A DNA stretch of 64,000 bases from Saururus chinensis (lineage: Eukaryota; Streptophyta; Magnoliopsida; Piperales; Saururaceae): NCBI GenBank assembly GCA_035235625.1, contig CP141149.1:36945753-37009752 (forward strand), written 5' to 3'. Below, piece after piece: positions 40,051-50,526 of the stretch. Within the stretch, counting starts at the first letter, position 1. The number at the start of each line of letters is the position of its first letter. The position numbers were made by a program, and so were the translations under genes. The notes below the pieces were generated by a model. The model was given only the letters and a program-made list of their open reading frames with translations, was not told where the DNA came from and searched no databases.

Positions 40051-41460
40051 TGATCGTTTATAATTAAACCCTTTGCAAGTGTACAAGGTAATTGTACTAG
40101 GATAAGTATTTAAGGGTTGTTGAACCTCAGGGACGGATGGGTTATTACTAAATCTAAAGAGGAATTTGCTAATTACAAACTAAAACAACTTAAACTTAAA
40201 TTAAGCAAAAGAAAGAAATCAACTAGTTTAAAAAGCAAGAGATTAATATGATGGAATTTACGTAGGAAATTGAATCCACTATAAAACCATAACAATTCCT
40301 TAACTTTTAATCTAAATCTAGTGTGAACATGAACAAGTATTCTCAGCTACAAGCTAGAATTACTTCAAAAAGAATCATTAATTAACTTCCATGGCATGAA
40401 CTATCTTCGACAATAGCACGGATCATCTACACTAAACTAGCTATAGGCATGACCCGTCTAATCTTAGTATAACTCATCCAAGTCATTAATTATCTGAACA
40501 TTAAAACTATTGTATGACCATCTCATCTAAATCACAGAAATTAGAATCGATGCAAATATCAATCTATCATCTACAAGACAATAAATCAACATAGACTTGA
40601 ATAAACATTAAAAGCTCTTCCATTAAAAAGGAAATCCATATCATACAATTGTCATCATTCACAACTGAGATCTAAATTAAAAAGAAAAGAAACTGAAACT
40701 TATCTATAGCTTCATCAACTCCTAAGTAAAAGAAAAGTCTAGCCTTCCATGGTAGAAGAAAGCACTTGAATCTCCATTGAAAGCTTTGAATTCTCTTCCA
40801 TCTTCTTCTTCCTTTTTCTCTTCTTAAAATCTACTAGAAATCCTCTAATTCTAAGCTAAATATGTCTTTTTATAGGCATAAGTTCCGTAGGAAGAAGTCC
40901 AATATGAAAAGGATTGGAATTTGGGTCAAACAAGGAAACTGCATGTTATGCCGATCGATCGCCCTGCATGCCCGATCGATCGGCTACACTGTATTTTCAT
41001 CTGAATTCACTTTATCCCGATCGATCGGTAAGTGACCCCGATCGATCGGCTAAAGTGTTTCTGTTTTCCTGGACAGTTCATATTCTGTTCATTAAGCTTT
41101 CCTTCGTGTCCATATTAATTTCTAACTTGTTTATAACTCTGAAAAGTTGTCCAAATCACTTTAAAGCATGTGAAGACTATTTTTAAGCATTTCAAACATC
41201 GTCCAAGTACTTCGATAAGTGCACTTTACCTACAAAACATAAAATACCATATTTTAGACATGTATAATGTAATTAAAATTCCAACTTGATTTAAATACAT
41301 GTCTAAACAACTAATAACTACAAAATCATTAATAATTAAACTAAAATACTAATATTTATCTTAATCTAAATAAACTATAATTAACTCTAAATTAACCTAA
41401 TTTATACTAGCAAATAAGGTAAAAAGGCATATAAAATAGATATAGATTTCATACTTATCA
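40051..41460 (+). mobile_element. Family D LTR-like element, copy 2
   Basis: TGATCGTTTATAATT...ATACTTATCA, 1410 bp, with exact GTCAT target duplications at 40046-40050 and 41461-41465. It is inserted in the family B solo LTR. It is closest to the copy at 56677-58327. No gag or pol. An open frame of 90 codons (40914-41186) is shared in diverged form by copies 3 and 4. Confidence 0.9.
40951..41052 (+). repeat. Paired palindrome cassette in family D copy 2
   Basis: Four CGATCGATCG units begin at 40952, 40973, 41018 and 41039: 21 bp within pairs and 66 bp between pairs. This is the best-preserved cassette in the window. Confidence 0.9.
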
Positions 41461-42674
41461 GTCATTAACACACCAAATCAAGTAACTCCTTTCGAAATAA
41501 GCCAAAAATCAAGAGTTTTACCATGGATAAACTGAAACTTCAAAGATCTATTACCTTAGCACTTGATTAAGCTCGGATTTAAGGGTCACCCTTCTTGAAA
41601 ACCTTACAAACACATTGAGTTTGAATTAAACTCTATTAAAAATCGATTTACCAAAGAAATCCCTAATTAAAACTTAGATATAGGGCTTGTTGATCATAAA
41701 AATCGAATTTTGAAAGCTAGGGCTTGTAGTAAAATACAAATCAGTAGTTTTTGATGTCCAAAAATGAATTGAAATAAAGGGGAAATAGTAGATTTAGAAG
41801 AGATTAAGAAGAAAGCTATGATTTAGTGCTTAATTAGAGTAGGCTAACCTTAAACACCTTCTAATCCGGGCCTAATTGGGGATTAGGCCTGACCTCTCCT
41901 CCTTAGTCTATTCCCAAAAATGGAAATGTCTCAGGTTTGCCCTTTTATAGTAAGGGTTGGGGTATGTATGGGTAAGTTATGAGGTGTAAATAGGAAAAGT
42001 AGGCTAAAAATTGATATTTTATAAATTTGAGCACTAATTAAGCCTAAGAAAATTCTGAAAATTTTTGTATGGGCTTAAGTAGACATCTGGGTTCATTTGG
42101 TCCAAAAACTAAAATTTCAACGGTGGGGCCCACAGGGGTCCCGCCAAAACCCTAATTTTCAGAAAAATAGTAAAAATTCAAAAAAATCCCAAAAATTCAC
42201 ATTTGTTTTAAAACCATCATAAACACCACTTATTTCACAAAATCACCGAATAAATCAGAAAACGCGTTAATCTTACGATAATCGACAATTAAAGAAAACT
42301 AAAAACCGGTTTAGAGATGAGGGTCCTTACAAGGGCTGCCCCCATTCACTATTCATTCTGTAGGTCGGGCGCATTGAGGCACGCCTGATACGCTTTTATT
42401 TTTTCTTTTTTTCCTCTTCTCTTTCTTCCCGTTTTTGTTCTCCCACTCCCATCCTAATTTCGCGCCAAAATTTTTTGTGATGCGTCAAGGCCGATGACCT
42501 ATGACTAAACACCACTATCGACTCTTACGGTCACAAATATTCCAAATATGGATACGCCAAAGTGTCAAATTTCTTCACTGAAAATAAGAACAAAAAATTG
42601 CAGAACATTGTAGAAAAGTGACAGAAAAATAGCAAAAATTGCAGAAAAATTGTGAGTAAACTAGGGATGTTACA

Positions 42675-43866
42675 TGCAAACAAGGCATTTGGACACATAG
42701 GACGCAATGTCCCTCTTTATCCCTTTCCACCAAAATGTTCTCTTCATGTCGTGATAAGAGATAGTGAAATCATAGTCCTTTAGGAACTCTAATCATCTCC
42801 TTTGCCTCATGTTCAAGTCCCTTTGAGTGAATAGGTACCCCAAGCTCTTATGATCTGTGAACACCTCGAACTTCTCGTCATAGAGATAGTGCTGCCAAAT
42901 CTTCAATGCAAAGACCACAACCACTAATGCCAAGTCATAAGTGGGATAGTTCTGCTCATGCACTCTAAGCTGTCGGGATGCATAAGCTACCACTCTTTTG
43001 TGCTGTATCAAAACATAACCCAAACCACAAAGTGAAGCATCACTATAGACCACACATCCACCACTCCCGGAAGGCAAAGTCAACAATAGAGATGAAGTTA
43101 ATCTCTTCTTCAACTCTTGGAAGCTTTCTTCACAAGCTTGGTTCCACTCAAACTTCTCATTCTTCCTGGTCAACTTGATCACAGGGCTTGCAATGCTAGA
43201 AAACCCCTCAATGAACCGATGGTAGTACCTGGCAAGTCCTAAGAAATTGCGAACCTCCGATGCACTCTTCAGTTGCTCCCATTTCAACACGACTTTTGAG
43301 GATCAACCGCTATGCCATCTTTCAATATTACATGACCAAGGAAATGCACATTCTCGAGCCAAAATTCACACTTATCAAACTTCGCAAAGAGCTGTTGCTC
43401 CCGTAAAGTTTGTAGAACAATCCTCAAATGTGCTTCATGTTCTTCCTCATTGGCCGAATAGATCAGAATATCATCCACAAATATAATCACAAATCAATCA
43501 AGATAAGGCCAGAAGACTCAGTTCATCATATCCATGAATGAAGTTGGTGCATTGGTGAGACCAAAAGGCATCACTAGGAACTCATAATGCCCATATCGGG
43601 TATGGAAAGCCATCTTCGACACATCATCTGGACAGATCCGAAGTTGGTGATAACCCGATCTAAGATCAATTTTAGAAAAGACCTATGTTCGCTGCAGTTA
43701 ATCAAACAAATTGTCAATCTTAGGTAAATGGTATTTATTTTTTATGGTTATCTGATTTAACATTTGGTTGTTGATGCATAACCGAAGAGAACCATCCTTC
43801 TTCCGTATAAACAAGATCGTTGCGCCCGAAGGAGATGCACTCGGTTGGTTGCATATCAAGCCAGCT
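42675..43866 (-). pseudogene. Ty3/gypsy pol remnant (reverse transcriptase, RNase H, integrase zinc finger)
   Basis: Minus-strand frames give, in order: reverse transcriptase words [14 protein letters not shown] and [12 protein letters not shown], the catalytic FVDDILIYS, a frameshift at about 43285, the RNase H domain ([28 protein letters not shown]), then FLKDYDFTISYH joined directly to MKRTFWWKGIKRDIASYVSK. The last piece is the second half of the integrase HHCC zinc finger. Linker, first half of the zinc finger, and the whole integrase core and C-terminus are missing, and LTR A follows at once. Stops and frameshifts make it inactive. It looks like the chromovirus side of Ty3/gypsy, but no chromodomain remains to prove it. 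The 5' part of the element (gag, protease, 5' LTR) is absent. Confidence 0.85.
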
Positions 43867-44482
43867 GTGCCGAGCCTCGAGCTAGTTAGAAAATTTTAAA
43901 AATATTATATTGATATAATATCTTGTAAATTTATAATTTTTTAAATCTCAAGGAGGTAACAAGTATATCACCATATTATGAATACATCTCAATTAGTTTG
44001 GCATCCACTCACCTATCCATCATTTATAATTTATCATTAACATATCTCTAAAATAAAAAATATTACATTTGCACTATTTAAGAAATTAAAAATTCATTAA
44101 AATCTTCTTCTAATTTCTCATCTAATTTTGGAACTTGTTCATTTTATTTTGCATCTAGCCAATTAAGCTACTATAGACACTGGAGGAGTTATAAATCACA
44201 TGCTAAGGCAACAAGTACATGAAATATTTTTTCATGTATTCATCACCAAACTAAAACATCAAAGTTATTTATTTTTCTTTGGTTAGAAAATTAATAAAAT
44301 TATTTTATTAATACATAAATAATTCATTATTAGAAGTACTATTGTGCTTTTGTTTATTTCTACTAACTAAAAACCAAGTATAGTCATTTCTATTTAAAGG
44401 GGAGTAGAAGTGCTTTTACTACCGTACATAGATTCATATCTATCATGTAACAAATATAAGGTATTTTTAATATCATCAATGA

Positions 44483-44485
<3 letters not shown>
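43867..44485. other. AT-rich non-coding sequence
   Basis: No clear gene. Minus-strand fragments could be the very decayed C-terminal part of the hAT transposase found at 44880-45911, but no dimerisation motif could be recognised. Confidence 0.3.

Positions 44486-44555
<70 letters not shown>
44486..44555. repeat. (TA)n microsatellite
   Basis: About 35 uninterrupted TA units. The 78-codon ORF across it (44410-44646) is an artefact. Confidence 0.95.
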
Positions 44556-44560
<5 letters not shown>

Positions 44561-44879
44561 GCCCTCTACTAATATTTGTACATCACTTAACTAATTTAGA
44601 ACCCATAATTGCACCTAAACAAAAAATCATAGGAATTTCATACTAATTTTTGTTATATTTTATTTTCATTGGCCCCACAAACGTATTAAATGTATAATTA
44701 ATTCTATGTTTGGCAAACACAAAAGTAATAATATAGACTTAATTTACAACTGAAGAAGAAGTAAGATAATATATACTAGATAATTATTTAGTAACTTCAT
44801 AAAAAATTCATAATAATCGTTGCAATTTCAAAATCATTATCACATAATAAACATTTAAGCATCTTATCGGTGCACCATA

Positions 44880-45911
44880 ATAAAATTATTTCTTTAAAAT
44901 CATAACAAGATTGTATCATTAAATAAGTACTATTCCACCTATGTTTAACATCTAAGTTTTTTTTTATAATTTTTACCGTATTGTTTGCATAAGTGTCTAA
45001 ATTCTTGAGATCTAGATGAAGAAGAACTAAAATAGACTAGTGCTGCTCAAATATTCTTTACATAATCTTTAATAATATTTAATCCATCTTGAACAAATAA
45101 ATTAATAATATGGCAACACCGTATTACATGGAAAAATTTCCATTGAATACAGGATACAAATGTGTTTTAAGATAGTCCACAACACTTTTATTATCTGAAG
45201 CATTATCTAAGGTAATAGAAATAATTTTATCATTAATATGATAGTTTTGTAAAGTTGTCATTACAAACTTACTAATTGCAATTCTTGTATGAGAAGATTC
45301 TAATAAATTAAAACAATTTTTCTTTTATAAACCCAATCATTATCAATATAATGTGTTGTAATATAAAAATATCCTAAATTTTGGTTACAAGTCTATATAT
45401 CTTAAGTAATAGCAATATTACCTGAAATTGTAAAAAGAGTTTCGATAAGTTTACTTTTATAGTCATTGAAGAGTTTAGTACAGTCGAACTTAGCTGTATT
45501 ATACAAAATCTTAATGGAATAATGGGTTGAGGGCATTCTTCACATACCTTTCAAACTTCATATCATCTGCAAAAAAGAAGGGTTGTTCAACGCTTACAAT
45601 GTATTTGATTACATCATTATGATTCGTACTTTTGTTGTATGAAAGTACTTAAAAAAATATTATAAGCTAGTCATGTCACTTAATTGTGTTTGCTTGGGGG
45701 GGGGGGGGGTTGTGAGGCACCGGTCGCTGTGCCTAGTAAGATGTCCAGTACCTCCACTACCTCCACAACTTAGTTGTGTTTTGCAATATTTGCATATTGC
45801 CTTCATTATGGTAACCTGATGATTTTTTGGGTATGACATTTCTTGCTTTGTCAAGTGCTCTACATAAGAGAAACTTTGCACTTCTTTGGTGCACTTGCCT
45901 GTCACCCACAA
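44880..45911 (-). pseudogene. hAT transposase pseudogene with BED zinc finger
   Basis: The minus strand has a BED-type finger (AICKYCKTQLSCGGSGGTGH then LTRHSDRC: C-x2-C...H-x4-H/C spacing) at 45911-45700. After a gap there follow transposase pieces: DCTKLFNDYKSKLIETLF, ITLDNASDNKSVVDYLKTHL, CCHIINLFVQDGLNIIKDYV and, at about 44950-44850, KHRWNSTYLMIQSCYDFKEI. These follow the order of plant RICESLEEPER/DAYSLEEPER-like hAT transposases. Many stops and frameshifts lie between them. A run of G (45697-45710) follows the finger. No terminal repeats or 8-bp duplication could be assigned. Confidence 0.8.
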
Positions 45912-45984
45912 ATTGTCAGTGTTGGTGCCATAGGTGCTACCTCATCATTAGCTTCAATGTCAAACTTGTAGTCAGGATGAATTT

Positions 45985-46770
45985 ATCACGCCTTGAGTTT
46001 TTCAAACTATATACCATAAATTTTACATATTTTTTTTGCAATATAACAACTGTAATTTGTGAAAATTTACAAAATCTAAATCATTTGAAAACATTTTTAT
46101 AATTTTACACGTTCAGTTCAAAGCTAAACAAACTTTACTTTTGTAAATCAATAGAAACTCATCGTTTAATTATCTCAGGCGTGACTCAAAATAAAAACAT
46201 ATAAAATCACAAGTGTCATGGATATGGGCTTAAATGTATATCTCCCGTGTAGCTGAGTACAAATCCCATAACAATCCAAAAATTAATAGTCCTTAATACA
46301 AGTACAAGATAATACATGTAAATGCTTTAATCTCACCCTAATTATGTTAGAACTATGACTTTAAATGTTTGTTTATGTTTCTAATTATGTTTATTTGAAC
46401 TTTGAATGAATAATATTTTGAAGAAAAAAGTTTATATGAGCCCGGGCTCATGTATGTCTATGTGAGCTCGGGCTCATTGGGCCGTCGAATTGCCTTTGAG
46501 TATTATGGGTCATCGAATGTAAATTCGATTGCCCAGAGAGCTCAGGCTCACATAAGCTATGAGCCCGCGCTCATTTAAATAAGACTCTATTTTGAATAGT
46601 TAAATAAGTTTAAGTGAGATTTTATATATAATTTAAATAGGCTTAACTAATTTCTTTTAATATTATGAGAAAATTTTTATAAAATCTTTTTAATCGTCCC
46701 AAGTTAACCGGGTCGACCTAACCAGGGTCGGGTTCGGGCCGAGTTTTAAAACATTAGTTCTCGATAAGAC
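45985..46770 (-). mobile_element. LTR family H
   Basis: The plus strand begins 'tatcacgccttgagtttttc', the complement of the LTR 3' end, and matches the copy at 26960-27511 over about 400 bp. It carries a cluster of GAGCCCGGGCTCAT-type palindromes (46438-46572). The far end near 46770 is approximate. It lies only about 350 bp upstream of the xylosyltransferase start codon. Confidence 0.55.
46438..46572 (-). repeat. GAGCYCGGGCTC palindrome cluster in LTR H
   Basis: Units GAGCCCGGGCTC (46438), GAGCTCGGGCTC (46464), GAGCTCAGGCTC (46538) and GAGCCCGCGCTC (46561) form two pairs, 26 and 23 bp apart. Between them lie two 'tcgaat' words. The layout recalls the cassette in families B and D although the sequence differs. 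Confidence 0.7.
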
Positions 46771-46787
46771 TCACTCTAGCTTTTTGA

Positions 46788-47120
46788 AAGGTTTTATATA
46801 TGTAAAACGCACCGTGGAGTGAGTCAGTGGATGCCGCGACGGAAAGTTGACCCGTCTCTCCCGTCGGCCTCTGCAATGACGCTTTCTATTGATCGCATTA
46901 ATCAGTAGATGAATTGAGCAAGATGCTGTAGATTGCAAGTGATGGAACCTGGGAGGACGAATCTCTTCCTCCGTTCTCCACGAATCTCTCTCTGCTTGCA
47001 GACCAGTTTCTATTTCTTGCCATGGCGACGGTCCCAAATCGGAAGAATCTCCGCCCTCCATCCCTCCGTTTCTTCATTTTTCCTTCCCTGATCTGTAATT
47101 AGGAGGAGATAAATCAGTTG
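46788..47120 (+). promoter_or_regulatory. Probable promoter and 5' leader of the xylosyltransferase gene
   Basis: 'ggttttatatatgtaaaacg' at 46788-46807 includes a TATA-like word about 315 bp before the start codon. The sequence after it is GC-richer and free of repeats. This is a positional inference; no transcript end can be seen. Confidence 0.35.
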
Positions 47121-50100
47121 ATGACCAGAATGAAACGACGTATCAGCCGGCAATTCTGCTTCCGACTTTTTGCCTTGTTCGCTTTCAACGTCGTACTTTT
47201 CTTCTCCATCCATCACCACCTCTTCCCTCCCACCGATTCCGATTCCTTCCTTTCTTCTCATTCCCGTGAGGAGCGTAAGAGCTCCACATTTTCTGGCAAA
47301 CCCTGGCCTATCCTCCCTTCCTTCATCCCCTGGCTCCGTACCCCTCCCCCCCGCCCCCGCTCCTGCGAGGCCTACTTCGGCAATGGCTTCTCCCGCCGCA
47401 TCGACCTCCTCCCTCCGCCCCCCCGCCTCCCCGACTCGACGACCCCGCCTCCCCCCTTGGGCTGGTTCCGCTGCTTTTACAGCGAGTCGCTCCAAAGCTC
47501 CATCTGCGAAGCCGCTCGCCTTCGTATGGACCCTGCCAGGCTTCTCATGTCGACCGGCGGCGAGAGCTTGGAATCCGTGATCGGCCGCTCCGAGGAGGAG
47601 GAACTTCCGAGGTTTGAACGGGGCGCTTTCCAGATCCAGGTTGGCGAGGCCGGTGGCCTCCGCAAGGTAGCCACTCAGGAATTCCTTGATCAGTACGTGC
47701 CCCGTGGTCCCATCGAAACGCATACGATGAGAAACCTCATTGCTTCTCTACTCGCCGTGAGCCCCGCTGATGGTGAAGAATTTCGGTGCCAGCAGGTGCG
47801 AACATCTTACCGAAATGTGTCACTTGTTACACTCTTTCCGCAAGGAATCGTGCATCTGCATGCTCATCTCTCGTGTTGTTCCATCTCCTGTTATTATTTT
47901 TTCTCCTTAATCATTTTCTCAACTTCTATCGTCGTTGGTTTCTGTATGTATGTATTTAGACATTGATATAAAAAAAGCGTTCGCATTTTCTTCCAATTTA
48001 TACAAGATCAAGCCAAATTTTCTTCATCTTATAGTCCTTGTTCCAAACTTGCACCCGCTCCCTGCCCTGCCGCTGCCTTTTTTCTTTTTGTTATAGAATG
48101 CTTCTGTTCATGAACGGCTTTCCAAACCTGAATATACTAACGTTCTCTGTGCTTTGTTTAAAATGATTTTGCTTGCAGTGGATTGAGGATACTGTGGTTT
48201 TGGTTACACGTTTTGAGTATGCAAACCTTTTTCACACTGTTACAGACTGGTATAGTGCATATGTCGCTTCCAGAGTTACTGGTCTGCCAAATCGACCTCA
48301 CTTGATTTTTCTTGATGGACACTGCAAGGTGGGAGCTTCATAATCTAATGATTTGTCTCTTTGAGAAGATCTTTGCTACCAATTGGAGATTTTTTTTAAT
48401 TATATCTAGCATAAACTAAAAATTGTGTATATCTGTTAGGTGATAACCTATGTAGTCTTGATATGATACTTGATAACCTGTAATTGATGTCTTGTACTCT
48501 GCTCCGATCTTCCTTATCCTGATCCCAAACCTGATCCTGTAGGAAAAGCATAACAGAGAATATTCCTCCTTGTCCAGTAGAATGATCCTCTGGAAGGATC
48601 GATTCTCTGCAGAAAAAAATAACTCCTCTCCTCTATATGATGTATACTTTATAATGAAAAATTGAGGCATACAATTCAAAGTTTTCTTCATAAGGAACAT
48701 TGCTAAAACTTATACGATGAGTATGGTCACACACACACACACATTCAGTTGCCACTATAGATTTGGTATTAAAACTATTAACATTGAAGTGTGTTTTAGA
48801 TTGTTATGAATTACAATGATAGCTTGACATTATTTTGGATGAATGTTGCATCAAAGGGGAGTTTTAGGAGAGAGAGGTAATCAGGGGTCTAGATGAAGAG
48901 GTGAAGGATTTAGGAGTGACTTTTGACGAAAGGGGAGATAATCAGATGAAAGGGGAGAAGTAATAGATGATGGGGAGAAAGAGGGGATAAATGAGTTTGA
49001 GCCAACAAGATTCTATTCTCTTCAATGGATGCTGAGATTAGGGTAACCCCTTACATTAAATAGAACTCCTAAACGGGCCTGCATAACTAGTCTAAATCAA
49101 ACCATTAATGAGAACTACATTAAACTCGCTAATGATTCTTTAATTAAATAACTAATCAAATCCCCAATTAAATAGCCCAAAAAGTGGATCCGTGGGGTGG
49201 GTCATAACAAAGTGACCATATGAATAAATTTTGAGTGTGGTGTGTCTTACTTGCTAGCACCTAATCAATATAATAGGTTTTGGATTTCGGAAGTTATGTA
49301 AAAGATTTTGAATAATGGTTACATTTTAGAATGAGACAAATATTACTTCATAAAAGATTCAGAAGAAAGAACTAGGCTATACTACCTGTGCGAAGTAGCA
49401 AAAGCATCATATGGTTTAACTGCCCATTTATTTTTTACTTACTACTTTCTTTTGGTATTGTGTTTTTTGTGAGATTGGTAGGTTTTGGAGTTGGAAATTG
49501 ACAATGGGACCTGGGTAACCTAAGGTATCTCTGGCTTTGGCTTCAGACTAAAAGCCGCTTATTGCTTCAAAGTTGTTGTTAAGTTGGCATTTTATTGTCA
49601 TATTAGATGTGACTAGGCTAATAATATATGTAGAGTAAGTTAACAGTTTTTTTACAAATTAATGAAATCATCTTGTTTCTCTTTTCTTGTTTACTCCCAT
49701 CTGTTGTATGTATATCCTCATCCAACCAGTTGACTGATCAACCTCTTAAAACCCCCCTTTTTTTTTCATTTATGTTATTTACTTGTTTTTTTCCTCGTTA
49801 CAGTCTCCACTGGAGGAAACATGGGAAGCTTTGTTTTCAAGTGTGAGATATGCGAAGAACTTCACCAGTCCAGTCTGCTTTCGGCATGCTATTCTCTCGC
49901 CCTTAGGGTATGAAACGGCTTTGTTTAAGGGTCTGAGTGAAACTATAGACTGTCATGGGGCATTAGCTCATGAACTTTGGGAAAAACCAGATGAGCAGAA
50001 AACTGCCAGGCTATCTGAGTTTGGAGAAATGCTAAGAGCAGCTTTTGGTCTTCCACTGGACAAACACAGGATCACACAGCCATTATCAGGATGCAATGTA

Positions 50101-50526
50101 TTATTTGTTCGTCGTGAGGATTATTTGGCTCACCCACGACACGGTGGAAAAGTGGAGACAAGGTTAAGCAATGAACAAGAGGTATTTGATGCACTCAAAG
50201 ATTGGGTTTTGAGCTATACGAAATGTCAAGTAAATCTTGTTAATGGCTTGTTTGCTCACATGCCCATGAAGGAGCAAATTCGCTCCATTCAAGATGCTTC
50301 AGTTATCATTGGTGCCCATGGTGCAGGACTTACTCACATACTTGCGGCATCACATAAGACAGTAGTTCTTGAGATAATTAGCAGTCTATATAGGCGCCCA
50401 CATTTTGCACTCATCTCACAGTGGCGAGGATTGGAATACCATGCCATCAACCTTCCTGGTTCAGATGCTAACCCTGATGAAGTTATTGAGAAGCTTAGTA
50501 GCATATTAAGCAAGCTAGGATGTTGA
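47121..50526 (+). CDS. XYLT: Beta-1,2-xylosyltransferase (GT61), complete, 3 exons
   Basis: Exons 47121-47795, 48179-48328 and 49804-50526 join in phase 0 at GT-AG introns, giving 515 residues. The enzyme moves xylose from UDP-xylose onto the core mannose of N-glycans in the Golgi. Residues 12-30 form the type II membrane anchor, followed by a Pro/Ser-rich stem. CEAYFGNGFSRR in exon 1, TRFEYANLFHTVTDWYSAYV and FLDGHCK in exon 2, and GAHGAGLTH (445-453) in exon 3 are family motifs. The C-terminus SSILSKLGC resembles that of Arabidopsis XYLT, which is about 534 residues. The three-exon layout also agrees with that gene. Another ATG three codons in (47130) is a possible start. Intron 2 (48329-49803) contains an LTR-like insertion; reading frame and splice sites are intact. 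Confidence 0.95.
48799..49208 (-). mobile_element. Copia-like LTR piece in XYLT intron 2
   Basis: Ends TTGTTATGA and TCATAACA are inverted. Inside are a G/A-rich stretch and 'taaccccttacattaaatag', nearly the same words as in the LTR at 25977-26315. No matching target duplication was seen, so it may be old. It lies in reverse orientation to the gene. Confidence 0.5.

Larger units (their letters stand above)
37362..42331 (-). mobile_element. LTR family B, complete solo LTR with nested element
   Basis: On the minus strand it starts TGTAAGGACCCTCATC at 42331 and ends GGGGCGTGACA at 37362. The flanks GGGGC (37357-37361) and AGGGC (42332-42336) are a 5-bp duplication with one mismatch. After removal of the family D element (40051-41460 plus one 5-bp duplication) the LTR is about 3.55 kb. 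The order of blocks matches the copies at 33361 and 62270. No coding sequence. This insertion, like that at 33361, lies in LTR A. Confidence 0.85.
29600..42674 (-). mobile_element. 3' LTR (family A, copy 2) split by two family B LTRs
   Basis: On the minus strand the LTR starts TGTAACATCCCTAG at 42674 and ends CTCGGGCGTCACA at 29600. Its parts are 42674-42332, 37361-36742 and 33360-29600. Together they make about 4.72 kb, which agrees with the roughly 4.66 kb predicted from copy 1 (1-4621 plus about 40 bp). The two gaps are filled exactly by family B LTRs with target duplications. Its start abuts the pol remnant at 42675-43866, so it is the 3' LTR of that Ty3/gypsy element. Confidence 0.8.

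Noticed and set aside
44410-44646. 78-codon ORF with a long Tyr-Ile run
   Set aside because: The run is the translation of the (TA)n microsatellite.
47010-47723. 237-codon minus-strand ORF across XYLT exon 1
   Set aside because: It is antisense to a well-supported exon and has an Ala/Gly/Arg-rich shadow composition caused by the GC-rich coding strand.
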